From Paracoccaceae bacterium (lineage in GTDB: Bacteria; Pseudomonadota; Alphaproteobacteria; Rhodobacterales; Rhodobacteraceae): a stretch of 64,000 nucleotides of DNA. Position 1 is the first letter of the stretch; each line of letters starts with the position of its first letter. Shown here one piece after another: positions 55,613-64,000 of the stretch. Where the stretch lies: positions 37,033-101,032 of the forward strand of contig NVUX02000060.1 in the NCBI GenBank assembly GCA_002402045.2. The letters are read 5' to 3'. A program made the position numbers and the translations under genes. The notes under the pieces are model-generated. The model was not told the origin of the DNA, ran no database searches, and saw only the letters and a program-made list of their open reading frames with translations.

Positions 55613-58600
55613 ATGAGTGACGCATCAAAAGACAGCGCGCCAAAGACCAAGTTTTCCGCCAAGCTTGGCCTTGCGGGTGCCATGGCCAAAGGGTTTATCG
55701 CCTCGCCGCTTTCCCCGCTTTTGCTGGTGGCCTGCCTTGGCCTCGGCATTATGGGCCTCATCTCTACCCCCCGCCAAGAAGACCCGCAAATCTCGGTGCC
55801 GATGGTTGATATTTTCTTCTCCTACCCCGGTGCCACCGCCACCCAAGTGGCGTCTCTCGCGACAGCCCCCCTAGAGCGTATGCTCTCCGAAATTCCGGGT
55901 GTTGACCACGTTTATTCTGTATCAGAGCGCGGCGGAGCCATGGTGACGGTGCAGTTTGATGTGGGCGAAGAGCTTGGGCCGAGCCTCGTTAAACTCAACG
56001 ACAAAATCCAGTCTAACCTAGACAGCATCCCTCCCGGCGTATCCCAACCCCTTATAAAACCCAAAGGCATTGATGATGTGCCGGTGGTGACTCTGACTCT
56101 GTGGTCACACACGGTAGATGACGCCGCCCTGCGTTCGCTCGGGCTTGATGTGATTCAAGCTGTAAAACAAGGCAATGATACAGCGCAAACCTTTGTGGTT
56201 GGTGGTCGCATAAATGCGCTCCGCATTGAGGTTTTCCCCGAGCGCCTCGCCGGTTTTGGCATTGGTCTGGATGAACTCGCCGAGACCATCCGCAACGCCA
56301 ATTCGGCGCGTGATGTTGGCACGGTTGAAACCGGCCAAACCACCTTCACCATCTATACCGGCGATTTTTTGCGAACAAAACAAGACGTTGAGAACCTAAT
56401 GGTTGGCGTGGCCAGCGGCTCGCCCACCTATATCCGTGATATAGCCTTGGTGACAGACGGCACGCGTGATGCCAGCAATATCGTGTCCTATTACACCGGC
56501 CCCGCCTACGCTGATCTTGATAGTTCCGAGCAGCTCGCCCCCAACGGCTCTGCCGCCGTGACCATCGCTTTTGCCAAGAAACACGGCTCCAACGGGGTAT
56601 CCGTGGCGCAGTCAATACTTGATATGGTTGAGCAACTCAAAGGCTCGCTTATACCTGATGATGTGAATGTTGAAATCACGCGAAACTATGGCGAGTCTGC
56701 CAATGAAAAGGTGAACGAGCTGCTGTTTAAGCTCTTCATCGTAACCGCCGCCGTTACGCTGCTTATCTGGCTTACGCTCGGCGTGCGCGCCGCCATTGTG
56801 GTGCTAATCGTAATTCCCATCGTCATTTTGATGACCGTATTTGTCGCCTGGATTCTCGGTTTCACCATTGACCGCGTGTCGCTTTTCGCCCTCATTTTCT
56901 CCATCGGCATTCTGGTGGATGACGCCATTGTGGTGGTTGAAAACATCTATCGCCGCTGGCTCGAAATCGGTGAATGCTCCGAGGAATGCTCAATAGATGC
57001 CGTGCGTGAGGTCGGCAACCCCACCATTCTTGCCACCTTCACCGTTATCGCCGCCCTGCTGCCCATGGGCTTTGTAACTGGCATGATGGGCCCCTATATG
57101 GCCCCCATTCCGGCCCTCGGCTCGGTCGCCATGCTGCTTTCGCTTTTCGCCGCATTTATCTTTACGCCGTGGTTGGCCCAGCAAATAAAACCCACCATCA
57201 AAGGCTTGGAAAAGGCGCAAAAAACCGAGCATAAGCAGGCCGAATGGCTGCACGGATTCTTCCGTAAGCTGCTCATCCCGCTCATCACCAAGCGCATCGT
57301 TGGCTGGGGTTTTGCCGCCGGTCTCATCATCGTTTTCCTGCTCAGCCTCACGCTGTTTTACACCACCGCCGTTACGGTGAAAATGCTGCCGAAAGACAAT
57401 AAGCCCGAGTTTAACGTCACCGTTAATATGCCCGACGGCACCCCGCTTCCGGTCACCGCCAATGTTATCAGCCAACTGGCCGAAGAGCTGCGCCATATTC
57501 CCGAAGTGACCGCCCTGCAAACCTATACCGGCACCGCCAGCCCGTTTAATTTTAACGGCCTCGTGCGCCATACCTACCTGCGAAACAAGCCGTGGATGGG
57601 CGATATTCAGGTGCAGCTTCAGCACAAAGGCGACCGTGAGCGCGGCTCTGAGGAACTGGCCGTGCTGGCCCGCGAAATGCTTACGCCGATCGCCACCCGC
57701 CTTGGGGCTCGCATTGAAGTGATCGAAATGCCGCCCGGCCCGCCTGTGCTGCAAACCATGGTTGCCGAAATTTACGGCCCCGATGCCGAAACCCGCCGCG
57801 AAGTTGCCCGCGCGGTTGAGGCTATGTTTATTGAGGCCGAAACCATCACCGATGCCGATAGCTACCTGCAAATGCCCTATGAAAGCTGGCGTTTTGTGAT
57901 CAACCGCGAAAAGGCCTCGCGCCGCGGGGTTTCGGTTGAAACCATCAACCGGCAGCTCGAAATGGCGATGGGTGGCTTTATTTTAGGTGATACCAAAATG
58001 GAGCGGGCCTTGGAGCCGCGCTTCATCATCCTGCAAATGCCTTTGGCGATGCGCAGCCAGTTTGGCCGCATCGGCCAGCTGCCCATTCCCACCTCCACCG
58101 GCAATATGATTCCGCTCACAGAGCTCGGCCATTTTGAGCCGTTCCAAATGGATGATCTCATCTACCATAAAGACCTGCGCGCGGTAGAATACGTAACCGG
58201 CGAAGTTACGGGGCGCCTCGGCGCGCCAATATACGGCATTCTTGAAATGGAAAAGCTGCTGGATGATTATGTTTCGCCAGACGGTGTGCGGGTAGAAACC
58301 AACTACCTCGCCCCCCCCGCTGACAGCCGCCAATCAGCGCTAGAGTGGACCGGCGAATGGACAGTCACCTACGTCACCTTCCGCGATATGGGCATCGCCT
58401 TCGGGGTCGCCCTCATCCTGATCTACATCCTTGTGGTGTGGGAGTTCGGCAACTTCACCATGCCCGCCATTGTGATGTTCCCTATTCCGCTCACGCTGAT
58501 CGGCATTGTGCCCGGCCACTGGCTCATGGGCGCGCCCTTCACCGCCACCTCAATGATCGGGTTCATCGCGCTTGCCGGTATTATTGTGCGAAACTCGATC

Positions 58601-59233
58601 CTGCTGGTAGATTTCTCCCGCACGGCTGTAGAGAATGGCATGCCCGTAATAGACGCCGTGATTTCCGGCTGTGCCACGCGCTCGCGCCCCATTATCATCA
58701 CCGCGCTGGCGCTGGTGGTTGGCAGCTCGGTAATTCTAAGCGATCCGATATTTCAAGGCATGGCGGTTTCGCTGATGTTTGGCGGCGCGGTGTCTACGGT
58801 GCTAACACTTGTTGTTATCCCGCTGGGCTGTGTGAGCTTTAGGAAAGCGCTGTGTGAAACCTGCGATATGCCCGAAGAAGAAATCGTGGCCCCCACCAAC
58901 CACCACAAAAGCGGCTCGTTTTGGCGCGGCGTGCTGGCCTTTGCAGATTTCCTCTGGCTCATTGTCCTGACCATCGGATTGCTGGTCATCACCTTCTTCA
59001 AGAAGATATATAGCATGCTCGCCGGCCTTTTTGGCAGCAAAGATAGCGGCCCATCAGCCCCGCCTAGCCCGCCCGCCAAGCCCGCGCCCAAAGCCGCCCC
59101 TGCGGCGGCCAAAGCGCCTAAAACCAAAGCTAAGCCAGCGGCGACCGCTAAGGCAAAAGCCCCCGCCAAACGGCCCAAAGCCGCCTCTGGCCGTCGTGGT
59201 ATTCGCATCAAGCCTACCAGCGGAGATAGCTAA
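55613..59233 (+). CDS. RND permease with an extra helix and Ala/Lys/Pro-rich tail
   Basis: 1206 residues, larger than the usual 1020-1050. Twelve-helix RND core with the proton-relay Asp pair in SIGILVDDAIVVVENIYRRW and an N-terminal PRQEDPQISVPMVDIFFSYP motif typical of the HAE family. After the core come an additional hydrophobic helix (FLWLIVLTIGLLVITFF, about 1110-1127) and a tail of about 65 residues rich in Ala, Lys and Pro (PAKPAPKAAPAAAKAPKTKA). Such a basic tail is not part of standard pumps. Substrate unknown. It follows the adaptor by 21 bases. Confidence 0.92.
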   Translation: MSDASKDSAPKTKFSAKLGLAGAMAKGFIASPLSPLLLVACLGLGIMGLISTPRQEDPQISVPMVDIFFSYPGATATQVASLATAPLERMLSEIPGVDHVYSVSERGGAMVTVQFDVGEELGPSLVKLNDKIQSNLDSIPPGVSQPLIKPKGIDDVPVVTLTLWSHTVDDAALRSLGLDVIQAVKQGNDTAQTFVVGGRINALRIEVFPERLAGFGIGLDELAETIRNANSARDVGTVETGQTTFTIYTGDFLRTKQDVENLMVGVASGSPTYIRDIALVTDGTRDASNIVSYYTGPAYADLDSSEQLAPNGSAAVTIAFAKKHGSNGVSVAQSILDMVEQLKGSLIPDDVNVEITRNYGESANEKVNELLFKLFIVTAAVTLLIWLTLGVRAAIVVLIVIPIVILMTVFVAWILGFTIDRVSLFALIFSIGILVDDAIVVVENIYRRWLEIGECSEECSIDAVREVGNPTILATFTVIAALLPMGFVTGMMGPYMAPIPALGSVAMLLSLFAAFIFTPWLAQQIKPTIKGLEKAQKTEHKQAEWLHGFFRKLLIPLITKRIVGWGFAAGLIIVFLLSLTLFYTTAVTVKMLPKDNKPEFNVTVNMPDGTPLPVTANVISQLAEELRHIPEVTALQTYTGTASPFNFNGLVRHTYLRNKPWMGDIQVQLQHKGDRERGSEELAVLAREMLTPIATRLGARIEVIEMPPGPPVLQTMVAEIYGPDAETRREVARAVEAMFIEAETITDADSYLQMPYESWRFVINREKASRRGVSVETINRQLEMAMGGFILGDTKMERALEPRFIILQMPLAMRSQFGRIGQLPIPTSTGNMIPLTELGHFEPFQMDDLIYHKDLRAVEYVTGEVTGRLGAPIYGILEMEKLLDDYVSPDGVRVETNYLAPPADSRQSALEWTGEWTVTYVTFRDMGIAFGVALILIYILVVWEFGNFTMPAIVMFPIPLTLIGIVPGHWLMGAPFTATSMIGFIALAGIIVRNSILLVDFSRTAVENGMPVIDAVISGCATRSRPIIITALALVVGSSVILSDPIFQGMAVSLMFGGAVSTVLTLVVIPLGCVSFRKALCETCDMPEEEIVAPTNHHKSGSFWRGVLAFADFLWLIVLTIGLLVITFFKKIYSMLAGLFGSKDSGPSAPPSPPAKPAPKAAPAAAKAPKTKAKPAATAKAKAPAKRPKAASGRRGIRIKPTSGDS

Positions 59234-59238
59234 GCGGC

Positions 59239-59790
59239 ATGAAAAATCCGCTTTTATATCTGGCGCTGGTCGCCACAAGCTTTGCCCCAGTAATGGCCGA
59301 GGCTCAAAATAACACCCCGCCGGGCTACACCTTTGGCGGGATGTTTCCGGGGATGTTTGGCGGCAATAATTACGGCGTGCCACAAGGCTACATGAACAAC
59401 GGCCAAAGCCCGTTTCTCACCATGCCCGCACCGCAATACCCCTTTGCAAATCCGCAATTTCCAAGCGCCCGCCAGCCGCAGGCCTCGGCCTTTCCCGCCA
59501 CCCCAATGGCACAGCCAACCCCTTTCTGGATGCAAACCCCGCAATCACCAGCGCGCTTTATTACCCAAGTGCCCTCAAATGTAGCCCCGCAAAACGCGCC
59601 GCCAAGCTATACGGTATTCACCCCACCGGGCTTTTCGTCCGCACCACCGCGCTGGGCCCCGCTTCCCGGGCAAGCCCCTGTTTCCATTCAATCTCTACGG
59701 CCAACCAATAACTGGTCGATCTTCCCCAATGCCAGCCAAAACCTTGCGCCAGCCGTTCCGGCCGCCCCACCAAAGTGGCCACCACAATAG
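59239..59790 (+). CDS. Small secreted Pro/Asn/Gln-rich protein
   Basis: 183 residues: signal peptide (LLYLALVATSFAPVMAEAQ), then a disordered, Pro/Asn/Phe-rich mature chain with GGMFPGMFGGNNYGVPQGYM near the N-terminus and repeats such as TPFWMQTPQSPARF and PRWAPLPGQAPVS. No domain recognised. It starts 6 bases after the RND permease stop, so it is part of that operon. Composition suggests a matrix or surface polymer component. Confidence 0.65.
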   Translation: MKNPLLYLALVATSFAPVMAEAQNNTPPGYTFGGMFPGMFGGNNYGVPQGYMNNGQSPFLTMPAPQYPFANPQFPSARQPQASAFPATPMAQPTPFWMQTPQSPARFITQVPSNVAPQNAPPSYTVFTPPGFSSAPPRWAPLPGQAPVSIQSLRPTNNWSIFPNASQNLAPAVPAAPPKWPPQ

Positions 59791-59830
59791 CTAAAGGCAT
59801 TCTTCGCCCGTGCGCATAAAAGGACTCAAC

Positions 59831-60316
59831 ATGAACCCCTATCTTAAAAGCGCGCTAACCAGCGCTATTATGGCGGCGGCTTTGCCCTTGCAGGCAGCCC
59901 CCCTCAATAGTGTCTGGCGCTCTGATGTCAGCCCCATGATCCCCTATCAATATATCGAATCTGTTCCGGTTTTGCGACTCGCGCCGCAAATTGCAAATGC
60001 CCAAACTTATGCTTCAGATTCGCTATATTTGCGACTTTATCCAAGTATAAACACAGCCTCTATGCCCTCAGATCCAAGTATAGCAAGTAAAACAAGGGGT
60101 TTTGTGCAAAATCAGACTCGCGGCATTTTGTCATCTTCTTACGTGCAAGAATATGCATATATTGATACGTATTCGAGTACGAGAACGTTTGAAGAGTATT
60201 TCAGCTTCCCAAGTATTCGCATGAGTTTAGCCATGCCGCCCTATGGCAATGGTTTCGGAGGAGGCTACCAGCCTTTGCAATTTGGGTTTAACCCGGCTGC
60301 TTTCAAGTTCTGGTAG
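59831..60316 (+). CDS. Small secreted hypothetical protein
   Basis: 161 residues from the ATG at 59831 (AAGGACT RBS). Signal peptide (LKSALTSAIMAAALPLQA), then a Ser/Tyr-rich chain (SSTRTFEEYFSFPSIRMSL) ending in a Gly/Phe/Tyr stretch (YGNGFGGGYQPLQFGFN). No domain recognised; the C-terminal Gly-aromatic pattern resembles the neighbouring secreted proteins. Confidence 0.6.
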   Translation: MNPYLKSALTSAIMAAALPLQAAPLNSVWRSDVSPMIPYQYIESVPVLRLAPQIANAQTYASDSLYLRLYPSINTASMPSDPSIASKTRGFVQNQTRGILSSSYVQEYAYIDTYSSTRTFEEYFSFPSIRMSLAMPPYGNGFGGGYQPLQFGFNPAAFKFW

Positions 60317-60416
60317 TTAAGGAAAACAGGCCGCAAATTGTGGCAATGCACGAAGTTTCTGGCGGTTGTCCCGTTGCCTAAGCTTCCTTTCATCAGGGAC
60401 AACGCTGGAGGATACT

Positions 60417-60980
60417 ATGCGTAAAATTCTTATTTCTGCCGCTATCGTTGCTGGTTTGGGCGCTGTTGCCGCTACTGAAGCTTCGGCTCAATATTACCCT
60501 AACCAAGGCTACAACAACAATGGTAGCAACTGGAGCCCATTTGGTGGCAACAACAACAGCAACTGGATGCCTTGGGGCAACAACAACGGTTGGGGCAACA
60601 ATGGCAATAATGGCAACAACGGTTGGGGTGGCAACAACACACCTTGGGGCGGCAACAACATGCCTTGGGGCAACAACAACGGCTGGGGTAACAACCAGGG
60701 CTGGGGCAACAACTGGGGTCCTTTTAACTCCGACGGTCGCGGTAACGGCACTGGCAATTTCACCTTTGGCTTTAACGGCTCGGCCGAAGGCCAAGGCGCT
60801 GGTGAAGGCCAAGGCGAAGGTCAAGGCAGTGGCTACGGCAATGGCGGCAACACCCTCGGCATCTTCATGGGCCCTAATGGCCAGCTGATGATGATGGGTC
60901 CAAATGGCCCTTACCCGATCGTAATCACCCCAATGGAAGCGCCGGTTGAAGCACCAGCGGCACCAGCCGCTTCTGAGTAA
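60417..60980 (+). CDS. Secreted Asn/Gly/Trp-repeat protein, sulfur-globule-protein-like
   Basis: 187 residues from the ATG at 60417 (GGAGGATACT RBS). Signal peptide (ILISAAIVAGLGAVAATEAS), then a low-complexity region of N-N-G-W-G-N type repeats (residues about 22-105, for example WGNNNGWGNNQGWGNNWGPF), a Gly/Gln/Glu segment (SAEGQGAGEGQGEGQGSGYG) and a Pro/Ala-rich end. In composition and order it recalls sulfur globule family proteins; homology is not proven. It has its own promoter space and terminator. Confidence 0.7.
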   Translation: MRKILISAAIVAGLGAVAATEASAQYYPNQGYNNNGSNWSPFGGNNNSNWMPWGNNNGWGNNGNNGNNGWGGNNTPWGGNNMPWGNNNGWGNNQGWGNNWGPFNSDGRGNGTGNFTFGFNGSAEGQGAGEGQGEGQGSGYGNGGNTLGIFMGPNGQLMMMGPNGPYPIVITPMEAPVEAPAAPAASE

Positions 60981-60990
60981 TACACATGCT

Positions 60991-61026
60991 ATCCGCCCCT
61001 TGATTACAGGGGGCGGATTTCTCTTT
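60991..61026 (+). terminator. Rho-independent terminator after the Asn/Gly/Trp-repeat gene
   Basis: ATCCGCCCC (60991-60999) pairs with GGGGCGGAT (61010-61018), followed by TTCTCTTTT. It lies 11 bases after the stop. Confidence 0.85.
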
Positions 61027-61058
61027 TATCGGAGCCAGCCAACCGGAGCCTTGCCGAC

Positions 61059-61817
61059 ATGAAATTTCGTCCGCTTTTTGCTCTCCTCGGCGCGCTTACG
61101 ATAAGTGCCAGCGCCGCGCTTGCCCAAGCCCCTCTGCCCTCGTATTCCGCCACCACCGTGCAAACCGCCCCCGATCAGCCTGACCGCACCGGCGTTATCA
61201 CCAAATCCGGCAATTTCCTGCGGCTCGAATTTACGCAAGATGGCCAGCAAGTCATCCAAATTCTGCGCCCGACAGAGGGCCTGACTTATGTGCTTTACCC
61301 CGCCAGCAACAGCTACGTGGAGCAGCGCGGCCCCGCCCAGCCCGAAGAATTCTCCGATAGTTACACCCCGCCCTGCCCAACCCAAGCCGAAGACAGCGGA
61401 TTGCAATGCAACCGTCTCGGGCTAGAGATCTACCAAAGCATCGCCGTGGAGCGCTGGCATATCGGCGCCGAGGGCGACCCCGGCCAGATGCTTATCCTCT
61501 GGGATCCAACCCGCAAACGGGCGCTGCGGCAAGAAATGTCAAACGGCACGCTGGTGCAAATGACCTTTCTTGGCCTGCAAGAAATTGAAAGCCGCGAGGC
61601 TGAGCATTGGATTACCGAAGTTTCCCGCCAAGGCCGCGCCACCCTGCGCACCGAGTGGTGGTATGACAATGAACTAAAGCTGGTGCTGCGCGAAACACTG
61701 CCCGACGGCACCCAGCGCCACCTGCAAAATGTCACCATCGGCCCGGTTGCCCCGAGCCTGTTTACAGTGCCCGATAACTGGCAGCGCCTAGACGCGCCTG
61801 CCCCCCCGAAGGAGTAA
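61059..61817 (+). CDS. Secreted beta-rich protein (LolA/DUF4412-like?)
   Basis: 252 residues: signal peptide (LFALLGALTISASAALAQ), then a mostly beta chain describing a strand-rich half-barrel (TGVITKSGNFLRLEFTQDGQ, GLTYVLYPASNSYVEQ), two Cys (PPCPTQ and LQCNRL) and the end SLFTVPDNWQRLD, a pattern seen in DUF4412/LolA-like periplasmic proteins. Family membership is tentative. It is followed after 3 bases by the ParA gene, so it belongs to the same unit. Confidence 0.55.
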   Translation: MKFRPLFALLGALTISASAALAQAPLPSYSATTVQTAPDQPDRTGVITKSGNFLRLEFTQDGQQVIQILRPTEGLTYVLYPASNSYVEQRGPAQPEEFSDSYTPPCPTQAEDSGLQCNRLGLEIYQSIAVERWHIGAEGDPGQMLILWDPTRKRALRQEMSNGTLVQMTFLGLQEIESREAEHWITEVSRQGRATLRTEWWYDNELKLVLRETLPDGTQRHLQNVTIGPVAPSLFTVPDNWQRLDAPAPPKE

Positions 61818-61820
61818 CCC

Positions 61821-62438
61821 ATGCTAACGCTTTATGCGAATTTCAAAGGTGGTACCGGCAAAAGCACGGTGGTTTTCAACATGGCGATATGGCGGATAGC
61901 CCAAGGCGAGAACGTCACGGTTTGTGATCTGGACCCCCAGCGCACAGTCACCGATGTTGCCGCCATCCGCGAGGAAGACGGGATAGAACCGATGCTGAAT
62001 GTTGTGCATAAATTGCCCGAAAAGGGCAAAGCGCGTGGGGATTGGCTGATTGATGTAGGTACGTCTGATATGGCCGCCATGGGCGATGCCATCCGTGCCT
62101 GCTCGCTCATCGTTATTCCGGTGACGCCGTCGCAGGCTGATATCTGGGCCACCCAGCGCTTCCTTGAGATCATCAAAAAAGAGCGCGGCAAAGCCCGCAT
62201 GCCCACCGTGCGCGCCTTCATTAACCGCGCCGATCCACACCCGCGCTCACGCGAAAATGCCGAAACATACGCGGCGCTGGAAATGCTGGGCACCATCAAA
62301 CCGCTTGAGGCCAAACTGGTGCAACGCCTTGCCTTCAGGCGCTCATTTTCCGAAGGGCTGGCCGTGAACGAGCTGGAGCCATCGGGCAAAGCCGCGTTTG
62401 AGCTGAATGAACTCGCCAACGAAATTTACGGGGCTTAG
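61821..62438 (+). CDS. ParA/MinD-family ATPase
   Basis: 205 residues with the deviant Walker A NFKGGTGKSTVVFN at residues 8-21, CDLDPQRTVTDV (switch I/A' region), Walker B-like WLIDVGTSDM and VIPVTPSQADIWA. The Walker A is of ParA type. There is no parB nearby, so it is more likely to position a protein complex than plasmid DNA; I infer placement of the envelope system encoded just upstream. RBS GGAGTAACCC. Confidence 0.88.
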   Translation: MLTLYANFKGGTGKSTVVFNMAIWRIAQGENVTVCDLDPQRTVTDVAAIREEDGIEPMLNVVHKLPEKGKARGDWLIDVGTSDMAAMGDAIRACSLIVIPVTPSQADIWATQRFLEIIKKERGKARMPTVRAFINRADPHPRSRENAETYAALEMLGTIKPLEAKLVQRLAFRRSFSEGLAVNELEPSGKAAFELNELANEIYGA

Positions 62439-62456
62439 GCCTGAGGGGAAAACACC

Positions 62457-63086
62457 ATGATGATGATGCCATTTGTTCGCCTGATCGCGATCTACGCCCT
62501 TGTCGGAGCCGCCATATTTGCGTTTCTCAAGCGAGATCAACTTATGGATTATTTTACGGCACCAGAAACCGAGATGGCCCCCCCAAGCGCAGAGAATGCA
62601 CCCGAGGCTAACCCGCAGGAAAACCTTGATGCAACGGTTGAAGCCTCGGCCACCGAAGCGCCAGTCCCCGCCACTGAAACCAGCTTCAGCGCCCCCCCCG
62701 CTTTTGGCACTCAAATCACGCCGCAATACTTCGGCCAAGCTGCCGCCCCCGCTGTGGCCCCCGCGGCACCAAGCCGTGAAAGCATGGTTGGCCGTTGGCG
62801 CAAAGCCCGTGCGGTCTTTAGCCAAGGCAACCCCACAGAGGCCGCAGCGCTTTATGAAGCCCTGACGTCCGACTTCCCCGACAACATCGACCTCCACGGT
62901 GAAACCGGAAATCTTTACTACAATCTTGGCCAGTTCAACCAAGCCGCCACGCATTACCAAGCCGTTGGCGAAATTGCAGCGCAAAACGGGAATATGCAAA
63001 TGGCGGGAAGTATGCTGAGCCTGCTCCAGCGCATTGCCCCCGCCAAAGCGACCGAGCTTCAGGCCACGCTCAATGCCGGGCAGTAG
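62457..63086 (+). CDS. Membrane-anchored TPR-like protein
   Basis: 209 residues: one N-terminal membrane helix (VRLIAIYALVGAAIFAFL), a long Ala/Pro/Glu-rich linker (about 35-110) and two to three TPR-like helix pairs (ARAVFSQGNPTEAAALYEAL; TGNLYYNLGQFNQAATHYQA). Linker length suits a periplasm- or cytoplasm-spanning tether. It lies 19 bases after the ParA gene, and appears to be the last gene of the cluster. Confidence 0.75.
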   Translation: MMMMPFVRLIAIYALVGAAIFAFLKRDQLMDYFTAPETEMAPPSAENAPEANPQENLDATVEASATEAPVPATETSFSAPPAFGTQITPQYFGQAAAPAVAPAAPSRESMVGRWRKARAVFSQGNPTEAAALYEALTSDFPDNIDLHGETGNLYYNLGQFNQAATHYQAVGEIAAQNGNMQMAGSMLSLLQRIAPAKATELQATLNAGQ

Positions 63087-63126
63087 CGCTTAACCTTCAA
63101 TCTTTTCACCAAGATCAACCGTTGGC

Positions 63127-63185
63127 GCATTTTCATTAAAATAAAAATGCGGCTGCGGCGCAGTAGCCTCGCTGCGCTCGGGAGC
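63127..63185 (+). repeat. Dispersed hairpin-box repeat, copy R7
   Basis: GCATTTT (63127-63133) with AAAATGC (63144-63150), then CCTCGCTGCGCTCGG (63167-63181). It lies after the TPR gene, before the dynamin-like GTPase. Confidence 0.65.
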
Positions 63186-63298
63186 TACGCATGGCTTCGC
63201 CACGCTGGCACGGGGAAACTGGCGGCATTCGCGGAATCTACTGTATTTTAGTGGTAATTAGCTAGACTGAACAAAACGCAAAAATACAGGAATTCCGC

Positions 63299-63997
63299 AT
63301 GAGTCATTTTCTCAAAAAGCGGCTGGCCAGCCTCGAAAACCACCTGATTAATGAAAACCCCGCCCTGCTGGAGGTTTTGCCGACCTATTACAAAATGTAC
63401 AAACTGCTCTATCGCACAGGGCTTTTACACAAAAAAAGCTCACTGGCCTCGAGGATTTCGTGGTGGCCGCTGATTTCGGTGCTCGGCACGTTTAGCTCCG
63501 GGAAATCCACTTTTATCAATGATTACATTGGTGTAAATATTCAAGACACCGGTAACCAAGCAGTTGATGACAAGTTTACCGTGCTGAGCTATCGCTCGGC
63601 AGGCACCACCAACCAAACCCTCCCCGGTTCGGCGCTGGACGCTGATCCGCGCTTTCCGTTCTTCCGCATTTCGCGCGAAATTGAAAAGGTTGCCAAAGAG
63701 GAAGGCAAGCGGATTGAAAGCTATCTACAACTGCGCACGGCCAACTCCGAGAAGACTAAAAACCGTATTTTGATCGACTCGCCGGGCTTTGACGCCGACG
63801 ACCAGCACACCTCGACCCTGCGCATCACCAACCATATCCTTGACCTATCGGACCTAGTGCGGTGTTTTTTACGCCCATTGAAGTGGTTTTTCTTTTTAGG
63901 ACAGTTTTGCGGCTTGGCTAAGATGCATCTGATTTCTGCTCATGCCGTTTTTCGTGTTTGTTGTTCCGCGAAGTATGCGGTGTCTGGGGTGCGCTAA
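63299..63997 (+). CDS. Dynamin-like GTPase, frame altered near its end
   Basis: 232 codons to a TAA at 63997. G1 loop GTFSSGKST at residues 63-71, a switch I Thr region (YRSAGTTNQTLPGS), and G3 DSPGFDADDQ match bacterial dynamin-like/EHD-type GTPases, which remodel membranes. After ITNHILDLSDLV the family continues with the G4 region and a helical bundle, but here the chain becomes an unrelated Cys/Phe-rich end (CFLRPLKWFFFLGQFCG). An insertion or rearrangement around 63860 is likely. The start is preceded by GGAATTCCGC. Confidence 0.7.
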   Translation: MSHFLKKRLASLENHLINENPALLEVLPTYYKMYKLLYRTGLLHKKSSLASRISWWPLISVLGTFSSGKSTFINDYIGVNIQDTGNQAVDDKFTVLSYRSAGTTNQTLPGSALDADPRFPFFRISREIEKVAKEEGKRIESYLQLRTANSEKTKNRILIDSPGFDADDQHTSTLRITNHILDLSDLVRCFLRPLKWFFFLGQFCGLAKMHLISAHAVFRVCCSAKYAVSGVR

Positions 63998-64000
63998 TCA

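Overview
The window looks like the chromosome of an alphaproteobacterium of the order Rhodobacterales (Rhodobacteraceae/Roseobacter type). The clearest sign is a full gene cluster for an RcGTA-type gene transfer agent (about 28.9-43.6 kb, minus strand) lying next to mltG, fabF, acpP, fabG and fabD, an arrangement typical of that order. Supporting signs are a PDH E1-beta subunit with its own lipoyl domain, a DUF6524-like membrane protein, a zapA/tkt/pgk block and an ilvC flanked by Lrp-type regulators. Species cannot be named from sequence alone.

Layout. 0-2.5 kb: tsaE-tsaB-tsaC-tsaD, all four t6A tRNA-modification genes in one overlapping operon, with tsaD broken at a run of nine G. 2.5-3.7 kb: an internally deleted IS3-family relic with terminal inverted repeats, then an intergenic repeat. 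3.7-13.2 kb: two overlapping Lrp/AsnC regulators divergent from ilvC, a GNAT pseudogene, a membrane protein, secG, a GST and a divergent WYL regulator, pyrG, a hypothetical, a PhzF-like protein and a TerB-like protein. 13.3-27.3 kb: core metabolism and division: a FabH-like synthase, purL, bolA, grxD, zapA, tkt, pgk, an FtsB-like protein, pdhA-pdhB-pdhC, cysE. 27.4-28.9 kb: two small membrane proteins divergent from a TetR regulator, with two matching palindromes between them.

28.9-43.6 kb: the gene transfer agent, transcribed right to left: terminase subunits, portal, head protein, protease, capsid, an extra phage-like gene, head-tail connectors, tail tube, chaperones, tape measure, baseplate/hub proteins, NlpC/P60 peptidase, TIM-barrel host-interaction protein and a DUF2793 protein. 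43.8-52.3 kb: mltG and fatty-acid synthesis genes (fabF, acpP, fabG, fabD) interrupted by hypothetical, Sel1-repeat and YdeI-type genes.

53.8-63.1 kb is the most interesting accessory stretch: on one strand, a membrane-anchored methionine-heptad coiled coil, an RND adaptor and permease (the permease has an unusual Ala/Lys/Pro-rich tail), three small secreted proteins including an Asn/Gly/Trp repeat protein resembling sulfur-globule proteins in composition, a secreted beta-rich protein, a ParA-type ATPase and a membrane-anchored TPR protein. I infer a coordinated envelope export or surface-assembly module. The window ends in a dynamin-like GTPase whose reading frame departs from its family just after the G3 region.

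A dispersed intergenic repeat occurs at least seven times (3.6, 8.9, 17.8, 18.0, 52.5, 52.7, 63.1 kb). Each copy has a variable hairpin with compensatory changes next to a constant box containing CCTCGCTGCGCTCGG. I saw no rRNA, tRNA or CRISPR array.
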